A stretch of DNA of 64,000 nt, taken from NCBI GenBank assembly GCA_013329055.1, contig DUKY01000016.1, positions 1 through 64,000 on the forward strand, in the 5' to 3' direction. Below the pieces are notes generated by a model. It saw nothing but the letters and a program-made list of their open reading frames with translations, did no database searches and was not told the DNA's origin. The stretch is from Nanobdellota archaeon. Lineage in GTDB: Archaea > Nanobdellota > Nanobdellia > Pacearchaeales > GW2011-AR1. Made by a program: the position numbers and the translations under genes. Positions 15,701 to 23,467 of the stretch are shown piece by piece (the first letter of the stretch is position 1; every line of letters starts with the position of its first letter).

Positions 15701-16339
15701 TTATATTTCCCCGTCTACTTCTTTGTTCATTCTATCAAAAAAATTCGCCATAAATTCATGTCTTTCTTTGGCTAATTTTTTACCTTCGTTTGTTAACATT
15801 CTATCTTTAAGAAATCTAATTTTTATCAGATATTCTCTATAAGCTGTATCATCTTTTGAATATTCTTCTGAGTTATTGATATCTATATTTTTATCATGTA
15901 ATTTTGAACCAATTTCTCCTGCAAATAAAAAAATTCTTCCAAGTCCAACTGCTCCCATAGCATCTAACTTATCAGCATCAAATAAAATTTTTGCTTCTTT
16001 TGTTAAGGGAATATTATCTCCTCTTGATCTATGAGTATTTATACAATGTGAAATTTTTTTTATTTTTTCTTCTTCTAAATTATATTTTGATAAAATTTTT
16101 TCTGCTAATTCTGCACCTTTTTTTGCATGACAAATTTGTCCTTTTGATTTATCTTCATAACTTCTTGCAATATCGTGCAATAACGATGAGAGTTGCAAAA
16201 TCTCTAAATTTGCATTTTCAATTTTTCCTATATGCAGGCATAAATTATAAACTCTTAATGTATGATCCCAGCCATGACTTCCTTTAGAATTTTTATGAAA
16301 AGTTTCTGCTTCTTTTTTTATTTGTTCAATTAAATCCAT
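15701..16339 (-). CDS. HD-domain phosphohydrolase
   Basis: A 212-residue protein of the HD superfamily. It has SHGWDHTLRVYNL with His26 as the first metal ligand, LLHDIARS with the defining His55-Asp56 pair, HAKKGAELA and the C-terminal LFDADKLDAMGAVGLGRIF with the last Asp ligand. These are arranged as in YedJ-like uncharacterised HD hydrolases that act on nucleotides or phosphomonoesters. It is convergent with the ABC ATPase gene, two bases apart, and it lies between the ATPase and its likely permeases. Confidence 0.9.
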   Translation of the reverse strand: MDLIEQIKKEAETFHKNSKGSHGWDHTLRVYNLCLHIGKIENANLEILQLSSLLHDIARSYEDKSKGQICHAKKGAELAEKILSKYNLEEEKIKKISHCINTHRSRGDNIPLTKEAKILFDADKLDAMGAVGLGRIFLFAGEIGSKLHDKNIDINNSEEYSKDDTAYREYLIKIRFLKDRMLTNEGKKLAKERHEFMANFFDRMNKEVDGEI

Positions 16340-16393
16340 AGAATTTAAATTAATTGAAAGATTATAAAATTATTGTTAAATTTTAATTTTTTA

Positions 16394-16642
16394 TCATTCG
16401 TAAATATTCTTTCTATGCCCAATTTTTAAAACTTTTAAAATTTTAATGGAATTATCTACATCTATAATTAAACGATAATTTCCAACTCTTAATTTATATC
16501 CATTTATTTCTTCAAGATGCTCAAGAAAGCGAAATGGTTCTTCTTTACATTGTTGAAGTTTATTCCAAATTCTTTCTTTGATTTCTTTTTCAAGTTTGTT
16601 AAGAAAATCTATTGCTTTCTTTTCAAAAATAAGGTTATACAT
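16394..16642 (-). CDS. RelE-family toxin
   Basis: An 82-residue basic protein starting MYNLIFEKKAIDFLNKLEKEIKERI, the standard RelE opening, followed by RFLEHLEEINGYKLRVGNYRLIIDVD with the L-R-V-G-x-Y-R core and a final ILKVLKIGHRKNIYE in which the terminal (G/S)HR-x3-(V/I)Y is conserved in RelE. The start at 16642 is chosen because it lies 4 bases after the antitoxin stop and fits the family start; the frame remains open upstream inside the antitoxin gene. It is a probable ribosome-dependent mRNA interferase. Confidence 0.88.
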   Translation of the reverse strand: MYNLIFEKKAIDFLNKLEKEIKERIWNKLQQCKEEPFRFLEHLEEINGYKLRVGNYRLIIDVDNSIKILKVLKIGHRKNIYE

Positions 16643-16646
16643 CTTT

Positions 16647-16883
16647 TTACAAACCAAGAATTTTTTTAGCTTCTGCTTGGGTATAAAATTCGCCTTTTTT
16701 AATCCTTTCTCGTGCATCTTTTATTTCAAGAATAGTTTTTTGACTAAGTTTTGGTTTTTTCTCGGTTAATTTAGCTAAATAGATGAGTTTTCTTACTAAT
16801 TCATCATAACTCTCGCTCTTGTATTGTTTAAAATTATCTAGTTCTGTTTTTGTTGTTTGATTAAGTCTTATTGTTGTTTCCAT
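16647..16883 (-). CDS. Antitoxin of the RelE pair, ribbon-helix-helix type
   Basis: A 78-residue protein starting METTIRLNQTTKTELDNFKQY, a ribbon-helix-helix strand-helix opening, followed by ESYDELVRKLIYLAK and a charged C-terminal tail (EIKDARERIKKGEFYTQAEAKKILGL) that would wrap the toxin. The ATG at 16883 is preferred over an in-frame TTG two codons upstream. It precedes the RelE toxin by 4 bases. Its start codon overlaps a perfect palindrome that is a likely autoregulatory operator. Confidence 0.85.
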   Translation of the reverse strand: METTIRLNQTTKTELDNFKQYKSESYDELVRKLIYLAKLTEKKPKLSQKTILEIKDARERIKKGEFYTQAEAKKILGL

Positions 16884-16896
16884 ATACAATTGTATA
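16883..16896 (-). promoter_or_regulatory. Palindromic operator at the antitoxin start
   Basis: TATACAATTGTATA is a perfect 14-bp palindrome overlapping the first base of the antitoxin start codon. About 20 bases further upstream on this strand is AAATATTTATAAAAT, a good archaeal TATA box. Binding of the antitoxin-toxin complex here would block transcription start. Ribbon-helix-helix antitoxins typically bind such sites; the link is inferred. Confidence 0.6.
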
Positions 16897-16954
16897 CAAA
16901 AGTAGATTTTATAAATATTTCGTTTAATTGAAATAAATAGTGAAGATTCATCAA

Positions 16955-17650
16955 TTAACCTTTCTTTGTTAATGAAACAACTTTTGCTTCTTTATAAAAT
17001 TCATATAATGGTCCGATAAATGCTCCTGTTAAAAAAATCCAGATAAAATCTTCAATTGGAACTTTAAAAAAAGTTATACCTGATAAATTTTCAAAATACC
17101 AGGAAGCTTGTATCCAACCAGGAGTTATAAATTCCGGAATCAAATAAGCCGGTACTGAAATAATTACCAATAATATTCCGGATATTAAAGAATTGAGGAT
17201 TAAATCTTTTCGCTTGAACCAAATAAAAAAGATTAATATTAAAAAAGAAATAATCGCAGAATAAAAAGTATTTAATTTAAGGATATAAAGAGAAACAAAA
17301 AAGATTATGGCAAATACAAAAACCAAAAGAAGAATCTTGTTTGATTTTAATTTTTGTTTTAATTTTTTAAATTTCAGTTTTTTTCTAAAGAGAGTAATGT
17401 ATATTACCGACGCAATTCCTGCAATTACAAATCCAAAAAGAAAATCTTCAAGACTTATTGTTGTATTTGTAATTGTTTGAGGGTGCCACCAATCAAGGAA
17501 ATAAATAAATCCGGTAAAAATCCCAATAATTCCGAATATTAAAGAAATTGCCAGCATTTCTTTTCGCACATCTTTACGCAAATAAAAAAGAATTGACCAA
17601 AAAACAAGCAAAACTAAATCACCGATTAAATAACTATATTGATAAGTCAT
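16955..17650 (-). CDS. Lycopene cyclase domain-like membrane protein
   Basis: A 231-residue protein with about seven membrane helices and an internal two-fold repeat. Each half carries the acidic motif of CrtYcd/CarR-type lycopene cyclases: SLEDFLFGF (Glu68-Asp69) and VPIEDFIWIF (Glu200-Asp201), each followed by a membrane helix. Heterodimeric or fused cyclases of this kind form beta-ionone rings on carotenoids; here both halves are in one short protein. No other carotenoid gene is visible in the window, so the substrate is uncertain. The gene is on the minus strand between a toxin-antitoxin pair and a C39-like peptidase. Confidence 0.8.
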   Translation of the reverse strand: MTYQYSYLIGDLVLLVFWSILFYLRKDVRKEMLAISLIFGIIGIFTGFIYFLDWWHPQTITNTTISLEDFLFGFVIAGIASVIYITLFRKKLKFKKLKQKLKSNKILLLVFVFAIIFFVSLYILKLNTFYSAIISFLILIFFIWFKRKDLILNSLISGILLVIISVPAYLIPEFITPGWIQASWYFENLSGITFFKVPIEDFIWIFLTGAFIGPLYEFYKEAKVVSLTKKG

Positions 17651-17691
17651 TTAAATAAAATGATTTTTTGATTTATAATCTTTTTTAAAAA

Positions 17692-18183
17692 TTATCCCAT
17701 ATGAATAATTTTTTTTGAATCATAAACAGGTTTTTTTCCAAAAACAGCTATACCATGATTATAAATTTCTTTTTTTCCTTCTTTTGCATGCCACTTTTTT
17801 TCTAATTCTTTATCTTCTAAAAAAGTTCTTTCAAATGAAGAGGGATCATCAAAAAATATTTTATTTTTATCATATCCAATAGCTACAACCCAATGAAACT
17901 CATTATAAGCACTCAGAAGAATTAAAACAGGTATTTTTTTATCAAGATAATTTTGAATATCTTTGATAGTCATTCTTTTTGATTCATATTTTAATTTAAA
18001 TTCATCTAATGTTTTGAGTATTCCTTTGATTGTAGTTCCTTTTTTTGGATTAGTTTTTGCATCTTTCATTAAAATTTCTTCTCTTAATTCTATCCCATAA
18101 TATACTAATACTGCCTGCAAAGCATTTGCTCCGCAATCATATTCATAAGTTTGCCTTAACTTTGGAAAATCTAAAAGTTTCAT
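17692..18183 (-). CDS. Peptidase C39-like protein
   Basis: A 163-residue papain-fold protein. Cys17 in YDCGANALQAVL is the expected nucleophile, preceded by the oxyanion glutamine Gln11 (RQTYEYDCG); His97 in FHWVVAIGYD is the catalytic histidine and Asp112/Asp113 (FFDDPSS) the third residue. This matches the C39 family that trims double-glycine leaders in ABC exporters, but here the domain is free-standing and has no signal peptide. It lies close to MacB-like permeases, so a role in peptide export is possible, though only by proximity. Confidence 0.85.
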   Translation of the reverse strand: MKLLDFPKLRQTYEYDCGANALQAVLVYYGIELREEILMKDAKTNPKKGTTIKGILKTLDEFKLKYESKRMTIKDIQNYLDKKIPVLILLSAYNEFHWVVAIGYDKNKIFFDDPSSFERTFLEDKELEKKWHAKEGKKEIYNHGIAVFGKKPVYDSKKIIHMG

Positions 18184-18217
18184 ATTATTATAGATTATTT
18201 TATTATATAAATATTAT

Positions 18218-18387
18218 TTTTTAATGGGCTTTGTAGAAAGTAAAAAATAATTTTTGAATTTTATACTAATTTCTTGGAAATTCAAATATTTTTAAGGGCG
18301 GGTCTTTTTGCTTTAGCAAAAATTTATAGAGGGGATTTATAAAATTTAAAAAACAAAAAATAAACTTTCTACAAAGCCTTTTTAATG
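18218..18387. mobile_element. Miniature inverted-repeat element (MITE), IS5/IS903-type ends
   Basis: A 152-bp element (18227-18378) with perfect 15-bp terminal inverted repeats, GGCTTTGTAGAAAGT and its complement, flanked on both sides by the 9-bp direct duplication TTTTTAATG (18218-18226 and 18379-18387). An internal hairpin TTTTTGC-TTTA-GCAAAAA lies near the middle. IS903-type IS5 elements have ends beginning GGCTTTGTTGAA and make 9-bp duplications, so this is most likely a non-autonomous derivative of that family. It contains no gene and sits just upstream of the MacB permease promoter. Confidence 0.9.
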
Positions 18388-18396
18388 TGATAAAAA

Positions 18397-18406
18397 GTTA
18401 TATAAG
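18397..18406 (+). promoter_or_regulatory. TATA-box-like element for the MacB permease genes
   Basis: TTATATAAGC lies about 40 bases before the first permease ATG, which also has a GAGG ribosome binding site at 18431-18434. The MITE ends 10 bases upstream of this element. Confidence 0.45.
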
Positions 18407-18439
18407 CTTTTATTAACAATCTTTAATAAAGAGGATACA

Positions 18440-19657
18440 ATGATACAGGATTATTTTTCACTTTCGTTTAAAAATTTAAAACATAGAGGAATTAGATCTT
18501 GGCTTACACTTTTAGGAATTTTTATCGGAATTATGGCAGTTGTTTCGTTAATTACTCTCGGGAATGGGTTAAAAATGGCTGTTAATTCACAATTTGGAAT
18601 AAGTTCTACACAAGTTTTAACAGTTCAGGCAGGAGGATTGAGTTATGCAGGTCCGCCAGGAACAGGAGTTTCAACGCCATTAACAATGGATGATTTAAGA
18701 GCTATAGAAAAAGTCAATAATGTTGAAAGAGTTATTCGAAGAAATATTGCTACGTCAAAATTAGAGTTTAATGAAAAGGTTACATTTAGCATTGCTCTTA
18801 ATATTCCTGAAGGAGAAGACCGGAAATTTGTTTATGATCAATTAGAGATTGAAGCCGAAGAGGGTCGATTATTAAAAGATGGGGATACAAATAAAGTCTT
18901 TTTAGGGTATAATTTTTATGCAGATAAAGTTGGATTAGATAAACCTCTTAAAAGGGGGGATAAAATTTTAATTCAAGACGAGAATTTTGAAGTTGTTGGG
19001 ATTGCAAAGAAAAAAGGAAGTTTCTTACTGGATAATGCAATTTATATGAATGAAGAACCATTAAAAGAATTATTTGAATTTGGAGATGAAGTAGATATAA
19101 TAGTTGTTTTAGTTAAAGATAAAGATCTTATGGATAAAACTAAAGAAGATATTGAGAAAGTTTTAAGACAGCAAAGGGATGTTAAGTTGGGAGAGGAAGA
19201 TTTTGAAGTTTCTACTCCTGATGCTATGCTTTCAACAGTGAATAGTATTTTAGCGGGAATACAGGCATTTATTATTATTATTGCTTCTTTGTCGATTATT
19301 GTTGGTGCAATAGGGATTGTTAATACTATGACTACTTCAGTTTTAGAAAGAAAAAAAGAAATTGGGATAATGAAAGCTATTGGTGCAAAGAATGAGCAAA
19401 TTTTCTTTCAATTTTTTATTGAGTCCGGATTTATGGGTTTAATTGGCGGGGCTATGGGTGCATTATTTGGAATAATTATTGGATATTTTGGAACAATGGG
19501 AATTAATAATTGGATTGGTGCAGAATCACAACCGGAAATAAGTTTTATTTTAATTGCTGTTTCTTTAATGGGTAGTTTCTTGATTGGTTCAATTGCGGGA
19601 ATTACTCCGGCAATGCAGGCAGCAAGACAAAATCCTGTGGAGGCATTGAAAAGTTAA
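18440..19657 (+). CDS. MacB/FtsX-type ABC transporter permease
   Basis: A 405-residue permease. It has an N-terminal membrane helix (WLTLLGIFIGIMAVVSLITLG) preceded by the conserved KNLKHRGIRSWLT, a roughly 230-residue MacB-like periplasmic-type domain (here extracytoplasmic), and three C-terminal helices with ETLSIIVGAIGIVNTM-like and VLERKKEIGIMKAIGAKN sequence, the coupling motif. It ends AARQNPVEALKS as is typical. With the next gene it would form a heterodimeric permease driven by the ATPase at 14916, exporting or extracting lipids, lipoproteins or peptides. A GAGG ribosome binding site precedes the ATG. Confidence 0.93.
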   Translation: MIQDYFSLSFKNLKHRGIRSWLTLLGIFIGIMAVVSLITLGNGLKMAVNSQFGISSTQVLTVQAGGLSYAGPPGTGVSTPLTMDDLRAIEKVNNVERVIRRNIATSKLEFNEKVTFSIALNIPEGEDRKFVYDQLEIEAEEGRLLKDGDTNKVFLGYNFYADKVGLDKPLKRGDKILIQDENFEVVGIAKKKGSFLLDNAIYMNEEPLKELFEFGDEVDIIVVLVKDKDLMDKTKEDIEKVLRQQRDVKLGEEDFEVSTPDAMLSTVNSILAGIQAFIIIIASLSIIVGAIGIVNTMTTSVLERKKEIGIMKAIGAKNEQIFFQFFIESGFMGLIGGAMGALFGIIIGYFGTMGINNWIGAESQPEISFILIAVSLMGSFLIGSIAGITPAMQAARQNPVEALKS

Positions 19658-19723
19658 AATGGAAAAATTAAATTTTTATCTTTTTCAAACACAAGATAGG
19701 GAAATTAAAGGAGTATTTGAAAA

Positions 19724-20932
19724 ATGTTTAGCATAGAAAATATAAAATATTCTTTACGAAATATTAAACATAGAAAAACCAGAAGTATTTTAACAATTCT
19801 TTCAATTTTTATAGGAATTACTACAATATTTATTTTTATTAGTTTTGGCTGGGGGTTATATGCTTATATTCAGGATTTGTCTTCCAGTACTTCAGCAGAT
19901 AAAATAATCATTCAACCTCGTGGAACAGGTGCTCCTGGATTAGATACAACTTTTAAACTTACAGACGAGGATTTAGATGCAATTGAAAAAACTGCAGGAG
20001 TTTATGAAGTTACAGGGGCTTATTTTAAAGTCGCAGAGGTTCAGCAGGGACATCAAAAGTTTTATACTTTTTTAGTGGGAATGGATCCTAAAAAACCAAT
20101 GTTAATGGAAATTTCAAATATTGGAATTATTAAAGGAAGAGATTTACAACCAAGAGAAACAGGAAGTGTTGCTTTAGGTTACAATTATTTAATTGAAGAT
20201 AAAATTTTTCCTAATTCTTATGATATAAATGATAATATTGAAATAAATGGACAAAAAGTTAAAATTGTTGGGTTTTACGAAGCTGTCGGAAGTCCGCAAG
20301 ATGATGCACAGATTTATACTACTAATGAATTCATTGAAGAGTTATATCCAAATGATACAAATTCGTATGGTTGGGTTGTTGCAAGAGTAGATGTAAACAA
20401 TATTGATAAAGTTATACAGGATGTTGAAAAAAATTTAAGAAAAGAAAGGGGACTTGAAGAGGGTAAAGAAGATTTTTTTGTTCAGTCTTTTGAAGATATG
20501 ATAGATAGTTATGCCAGTGCATTAAATATTATTATTGGTTTTGTAATTTTAATTGCATTAATCTCGGTTGTTGTTTCAGCAGTTAATACTGCTAATACTA
20601 TGATTACTTCAGTTTTGGAAAGAATTAAAGAAATTGGTATTATCAAATCAATTGGTGCCAGAAATTCTGAGATTTTTACAATATTTTTATTTGAGTCAGG
20701 ATTTTTGGGTTTTGTTGCGGGGGTTTTGGGAGTCTTACTTGGTTATATTAGTACATATATTGTCGGTAGAGTCTTAGAGTCATTAGGCTGGGGATTTTTA
20801 GCTCCGTACTATAATATTTACTTGTTTATAGGTTGCATATTATTTGCAACAATTACCGGTGCAATTTCAGGGGTTTGGCCTGCAATGAATGCTTCAAAAA
20901 TTAATCCGGTTGATGCTTTAAGATATGAATAA
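19724..20932 (+). CDS. MacB/FtsX-type ABC transporter permease
   Basis: A 402-residue paralogue of the gene upstream with the same topology: SLRNIKHRKTRSILTILSIFIGI at the N-terminus, an extracytoplasmic domain, then SVLERIKEIGIIKSIGARN and a final NASKINPVDALRYE. AAAGGAG lies about 8 bases upstream of the ATG. The 66-base gap contains a 25-codon open frame starting at 19659 that ends just inside this gene; it may be translated for coupling but is not accepted as a gene. Sequence divergence between the two permeases suggests a heterodimer. Confidence 0.93.
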   Translation: MFSIENIKYSLRNIKHRKTRSILTILSIFIGITTIFIFISFGWGLYAYIQDLSSSTSADKIIIQPRGTGAPGLDTTFKLTDEDLDAIEKTAGVYEVTGAYFKVAEVQQGHQKFYTFLVGMDPKKPMLMEISNIGIIKGRDLQPRETGSVALGYNYLIEDKIFPNSYDINDNIEINGQKVKIVGFYEAVGSPQDDAQIYTTNEFIEELYPNDTNSYGWVVARVDVNNIDKVIQDVEKNLRKERGLEEGKEDFFVQSFEDMIDSYASALNIIIGFVILIALISVVVSAVNTANTMITSVLERIKEIGIIKSIGARNSEIFTIFLFESGFLGFVAGVLGVLLGYISTYIVGRVLESLGWGFLAPYYNIYLFIGCILFATITGAISGVWPAMNASKINPVDALRYE

Positions 20933-20936
20933 AAGT

Positions 20937-21446
20937 TTATTTTTCAAATGTATCAAGAAGAAAATTAATATTATTTTTGTATTTAATTTTTTTTGAAAAA
21001 TCAGAATCCATTTCTCTTATAATAAAATTATCTATAAGTGGACTACTTCCCTGATAAAATGCTGTTGGTAGTTTATAATCATTTATTGAGGCAATTAATT
21101 CTGTTAATGTCCCAATTCCACCTGTAATTCCTATTACAGCTTCACTTCCTTTTACTTGCAATATATTTCTTATTGGATAATCTTGATTTGTATAAATGGG
21201 TGTATCAGGTTTTATTAAAACTTCTTCTCCAACTTCTTTCATTAATTTTAATTTAGGATAATATCCAATAAATTCACGGCCATGATTTTGTTTGTATGCT
21301 TTTGCGACTAAACCTTGCATCCCTGAACTAGGTGATGCTATCAAGATATGCCCTCTTCGAGCAATAGACATGCCTAATTCTTGTGCTTGAGGGATATATT
21401 CCTTGACTTTTTCAGGATTCCAAGAGCCTACAACTAATATCTTCAT
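20937..21446 (-). CDS. SLOG/LOG-family nucleotide-binding protein (TIGR00725-like)
   Basis: A 169-residue Rossmann-like protein. It opens with MKILVVGSW, has a central ASPSSGMQGLVAKAY segment and the diagnostic GITGGIGTLTELIASINDYKLP, the GG-x-GT-x-x-E motif of the LOG/DprA-like superfamily. The start at 21446 is chosen because the upstream 19 codons are not conserved in character and the family starts at the first strand. Members bind nucleotides or cleave cytokinin-like ribotides; the role here is unknown. It is convergent with the second permease gene. Confidence 0.82.
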   Translation of the reverse strand: MKILVVGSWNPEKVKEYIPQAQELGMSIARRGHILIASPSSGMQGLVAKAYKQNHGREFIGYYPKLKLMKEVGEEVLIKPDTPIYTNQDYPIRNILQVKGSEAVIGITGGIGTLTELIASINDYKLPTAFYQGSSPLIDNFIIREMDSDFSKKIKYKNNINFLLDTFEK

Positions 21447-21511
21447 AAAATTCGAGAAGAGATAGTTATTTATAAATCTTAGTTTAATACAAAATAATCC
21501 CAAAAGAAAAC

Positions 21512-22366
21512 TTATTTATGTTTATGCAAATCTCTTTTCTTTTTTCTATTTCTATAAGCAAAGAAAATTAAAATTAAAATTACAGCTCCAATTAAATAAT
21601 AAATATTATAAGAGTTTGTTTTTTCATCAGCTTTTCTTCCTTGAAAATATGAAGAATCAAATAAAACTTCGCTTTCAACTATTCTTCTAACATTGATATT
21701 ATCTGTATAAATGATATTTATCTTAATTATTCCATTTATAGGAGTTGCCTCAAATTCAGCAGTAGTATACTCATTTGAGTCTAAATCCCCTATAATATTT
21801 CGGTTTGATCCTTTTACGATAATATTATTTTGTTTTGGAACTTCAATTGTTATTGCTTCAACATCATTTTTTCCGATGTTTAATATCTCAAATGTAATTG
21901 TATTTGTAGTATAATCGTAATCTTTTACATGAACTTCAAAATCAACCCGTGGATCTTGCACATTTAACATAAATTGTTGTGTTTCATAGACTAAGTTTGA
22001 TCCTTTCTTATATTGAACTTCAATAGGATTATCGCCATTTAATGCATTTGCATCAACTCTTACTTTATATGGTGCTGTCAAAAATGAACTATAATCTTTA
22101 TTATAAATTCCGGACTGAAAAATAATTTTTGGTTCATCAGTTGGATCAAATGAGATAGGATATTTATCCAGCAATTCAAATTCAACCTTTCCACATTCAG
22201 GATTTGAAACTCCATTTACCTGAAAGACTACTTTTACATAATCTCCGGGAATTGCAGGATAAGGGTCCTGATTGATTAAAGAGATATCTAATTTACATGC
22301 TTCAGATGAAACAAATGTAAAACTAAAAAACATTATTAATAAATAAATTAATACACTCTTTTTCAT
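21512..22366 (-). CDS. Secreted membrane-anchored beta-domain protein
   Basis: A 284-residue protein with an N-terminal signal peptide (KKSVLIYLLIMFFSFTFVSSEA), an extracellular part of about 225 residues composed of two Ig/CARDB-like beta domains, and a C-terminal membrane helix (YYLIGAVILILIFFAYR) followed by a basic tail. The ending is typical of archaeal S-layer-associated proteins of the COG1361 type. It is transcribed divergently from the large surface-protein cassettes that begin at 22690 and may be part of the same cell envelope. Confidence 0.8.
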   Translation of the reverse strand: MKKSVLIYLLIMFFSFTFVSSEACKLDISLINQDPYPAIPGDYVKVVFQVNGVSNPECGKVEFELLDKYPISFDPTDEPKIIFQSGIYNKDYSSFLTAPYKVRVDANALNGDNPIEVQYKKGSNLVYETQQFMLNVQDPRVDFEVHVKDYDYTTNTITFEILNIGKNDVEAITIEVPKQNNIIVKGSNRNIIGDLDSNEYTTAEFEATPINGIIKINIIYTDNINVRRIVESEVLFDSSYFQGRKADEKTNSYNIYYLIGAVILILIFFAYRNRKKKRDLHKHK

Positions 22367-22489
22367 ATAAGTTTAAGAGATTGATTATTTTTAAAACTAT
22401 TTATTTATAATTTAAAATTAACTAATTTTTACAAGATCTTAACCAAAATTTATAAACAAGAAACGCCAAGTTTTATTAAAGATGGAATA

Positions 22490-22540
22490 ATTCAAAATCA
22501 AACTGTGCCTTCGCACAGAAAACTATTAAAGATTTTGAAT
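22490..22540 (+). repeat. Nested stem-loop module upstream of cassette 1
   Basis: Outer stem ATTCAAAATC (22490-22499) pairs with GATTTTGAAT (22531-22540); inner hairpin CTGTGC-CTTC-GCACAG (22503-22518). The inner part and the following AAAACTATTAAAGAT are almost identical to modules at 27.7 and 32.9 kb, whose outer stem is ACTAAATC/GATTTAGT instead. The same inner part with a different, still paired, outer stem argues that the structure is what is conserved. Confidence 0.75.
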
Positions 22541-22689
22541 ACAAAGAAAATCTTGGAAAAAATTTTCTAGCATTTCCATTTCAGGAGAAATGAAAATACA
22601 AAGAAAATCTTGGAAAAAATTTTCTAGCATTTCCATTTCAGGAGAAATGAAAATACAAAGAAAATCCATAAAAAAGGAGAAATGAAAAT
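22541..22689 (+). repeat. 57-bp tandem repeat in the leader of cassette 1
   Basis: Two perfect 57-bp copies (22541-22597, 22598-22654) and a shortened third that runs into the start codon at 22690. Each copy ends in AGGAGAAATGAAAAT, a ribosome binding site followed by an ATG, and the last copy places AAAGGAG before the real start. Because 57 is a multiple of three, a small open frame runs from 22590 to 22685 (31 codons, MKIQRKSWKKFSS...), ending 4 bases before the next ATG. It could act as a leader peptide. The repeat also holds a small stem, CATTTC / GAAATG, around the AGGAG sequence. Confidence 0.8.
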
Positions 22690-23463
22690 ATGAATAAAAG
22701 AGGGCAAATGACTATATTTTTAATTATTGGGATAATCCTTATTGCTATTGCAATAATTTTATTTTTTTTGAACAAACAAGATATTTTAAATCCAAATCAA
22801 ATAGAGGTAGATAAAAAAGAATTTTTACAGACATGCATTGAAGAACGAATTACAGAAACAGTTAATTTAATTGCAATACAAGGCGGATCAATTAATCCAA
22901 CTTTAAAGAAAACATATGATTTAGAAGATGGACTTGGAAAGAAAAATATTTCAATATTATGTTATAATCAAAATTTTTACACGCCATGCATTAATCAGGA
23001 ACCAATGCTGGTTAATCATGTTAGAGAGGAAATTGAAAAAAATATTAGTCAAGATGTTAAACAATGTTTTGATGATTTGGTTATAAGTTTAAATAAAAAA
23101 GGATTTGAAACAAGTGCATTATACAAGGGTTTTGAAATTAAATTACAACCTGATAAAGTTATTTTAGAGATTTATGGAGAGATTACAACTACCAGAACAG
23201 ATGAAACTAAAAAGGAAAAAGATTTTGAAATTATAGTTAAAAGCAAGTTCTATAATTTAATAATTGTTGCTCAAGAAATACTCAGCCAAGAAGCAAGATT
23301 CTGTCATTTTGAAAATCTTGGTTATATGTTATTTTATAAAAATTTTAATATTGATAAATTCAAAACAGGAGATTTTTATACATTTTATACTGTAGAAGAC
23401 AGAGACAGCCAAGAAAAATTCAGGTTTGCAATAAGGGGGTGTGCAATTCCTCCGGGAATATAA
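22690..23463 (+). CDS. Prepilin-like membrane protein of cassette 1
   Basis: A 257-residue protein with N-terminus MNKRGQMTIFLIIGIILIAIAIILFFL, where KRG before a hydrophobic helix resembles a class III (prepilin) signal. The extracellular part has conserved cysteines shared with the paralogues at 28168 and 33506: LQTCIEERI, LCYNQNFYTPCINQEPML and QCFDDL, and ends RFAIRGCAIPPGI. The next gene, for a giant Cys-rich secreted protein, starts 4 bases after its stop; the two recur together three times in this window. I infer that it anchors or assembles the partner at the cell surface. Confidence 0.85.
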   Translation: MNKRGQMTIFLIIGIILIAIAIILFFLNKQDILNPNQIEVDKKEFLQTCIEERITETVNLIAIQGGSINPTLKKTYDLEDGLGKKNISILCYNQNFYTPCINQEPMLVNHVREEIEKNISQDVKQCFDDLVISLNKKGFETSALYKGFEIKLQPDKVILEIYGEITTTRTDETKKEKDFEIIVKSKFYNLIIVAQEILSQEARFCHFENLGYMLFYKNFNIDKFKTGDFYTFYTVEDRDSQEKFRFAIRGCAIPPGI

Positions 23464-23467
23464 AGAG

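Noticed and set aside
19659..19736. A 25-codon frame between the two permease genes
   Set aside because: It is too short and only overlaps the next start; it may help translational coupling but there is no evidence of a product.
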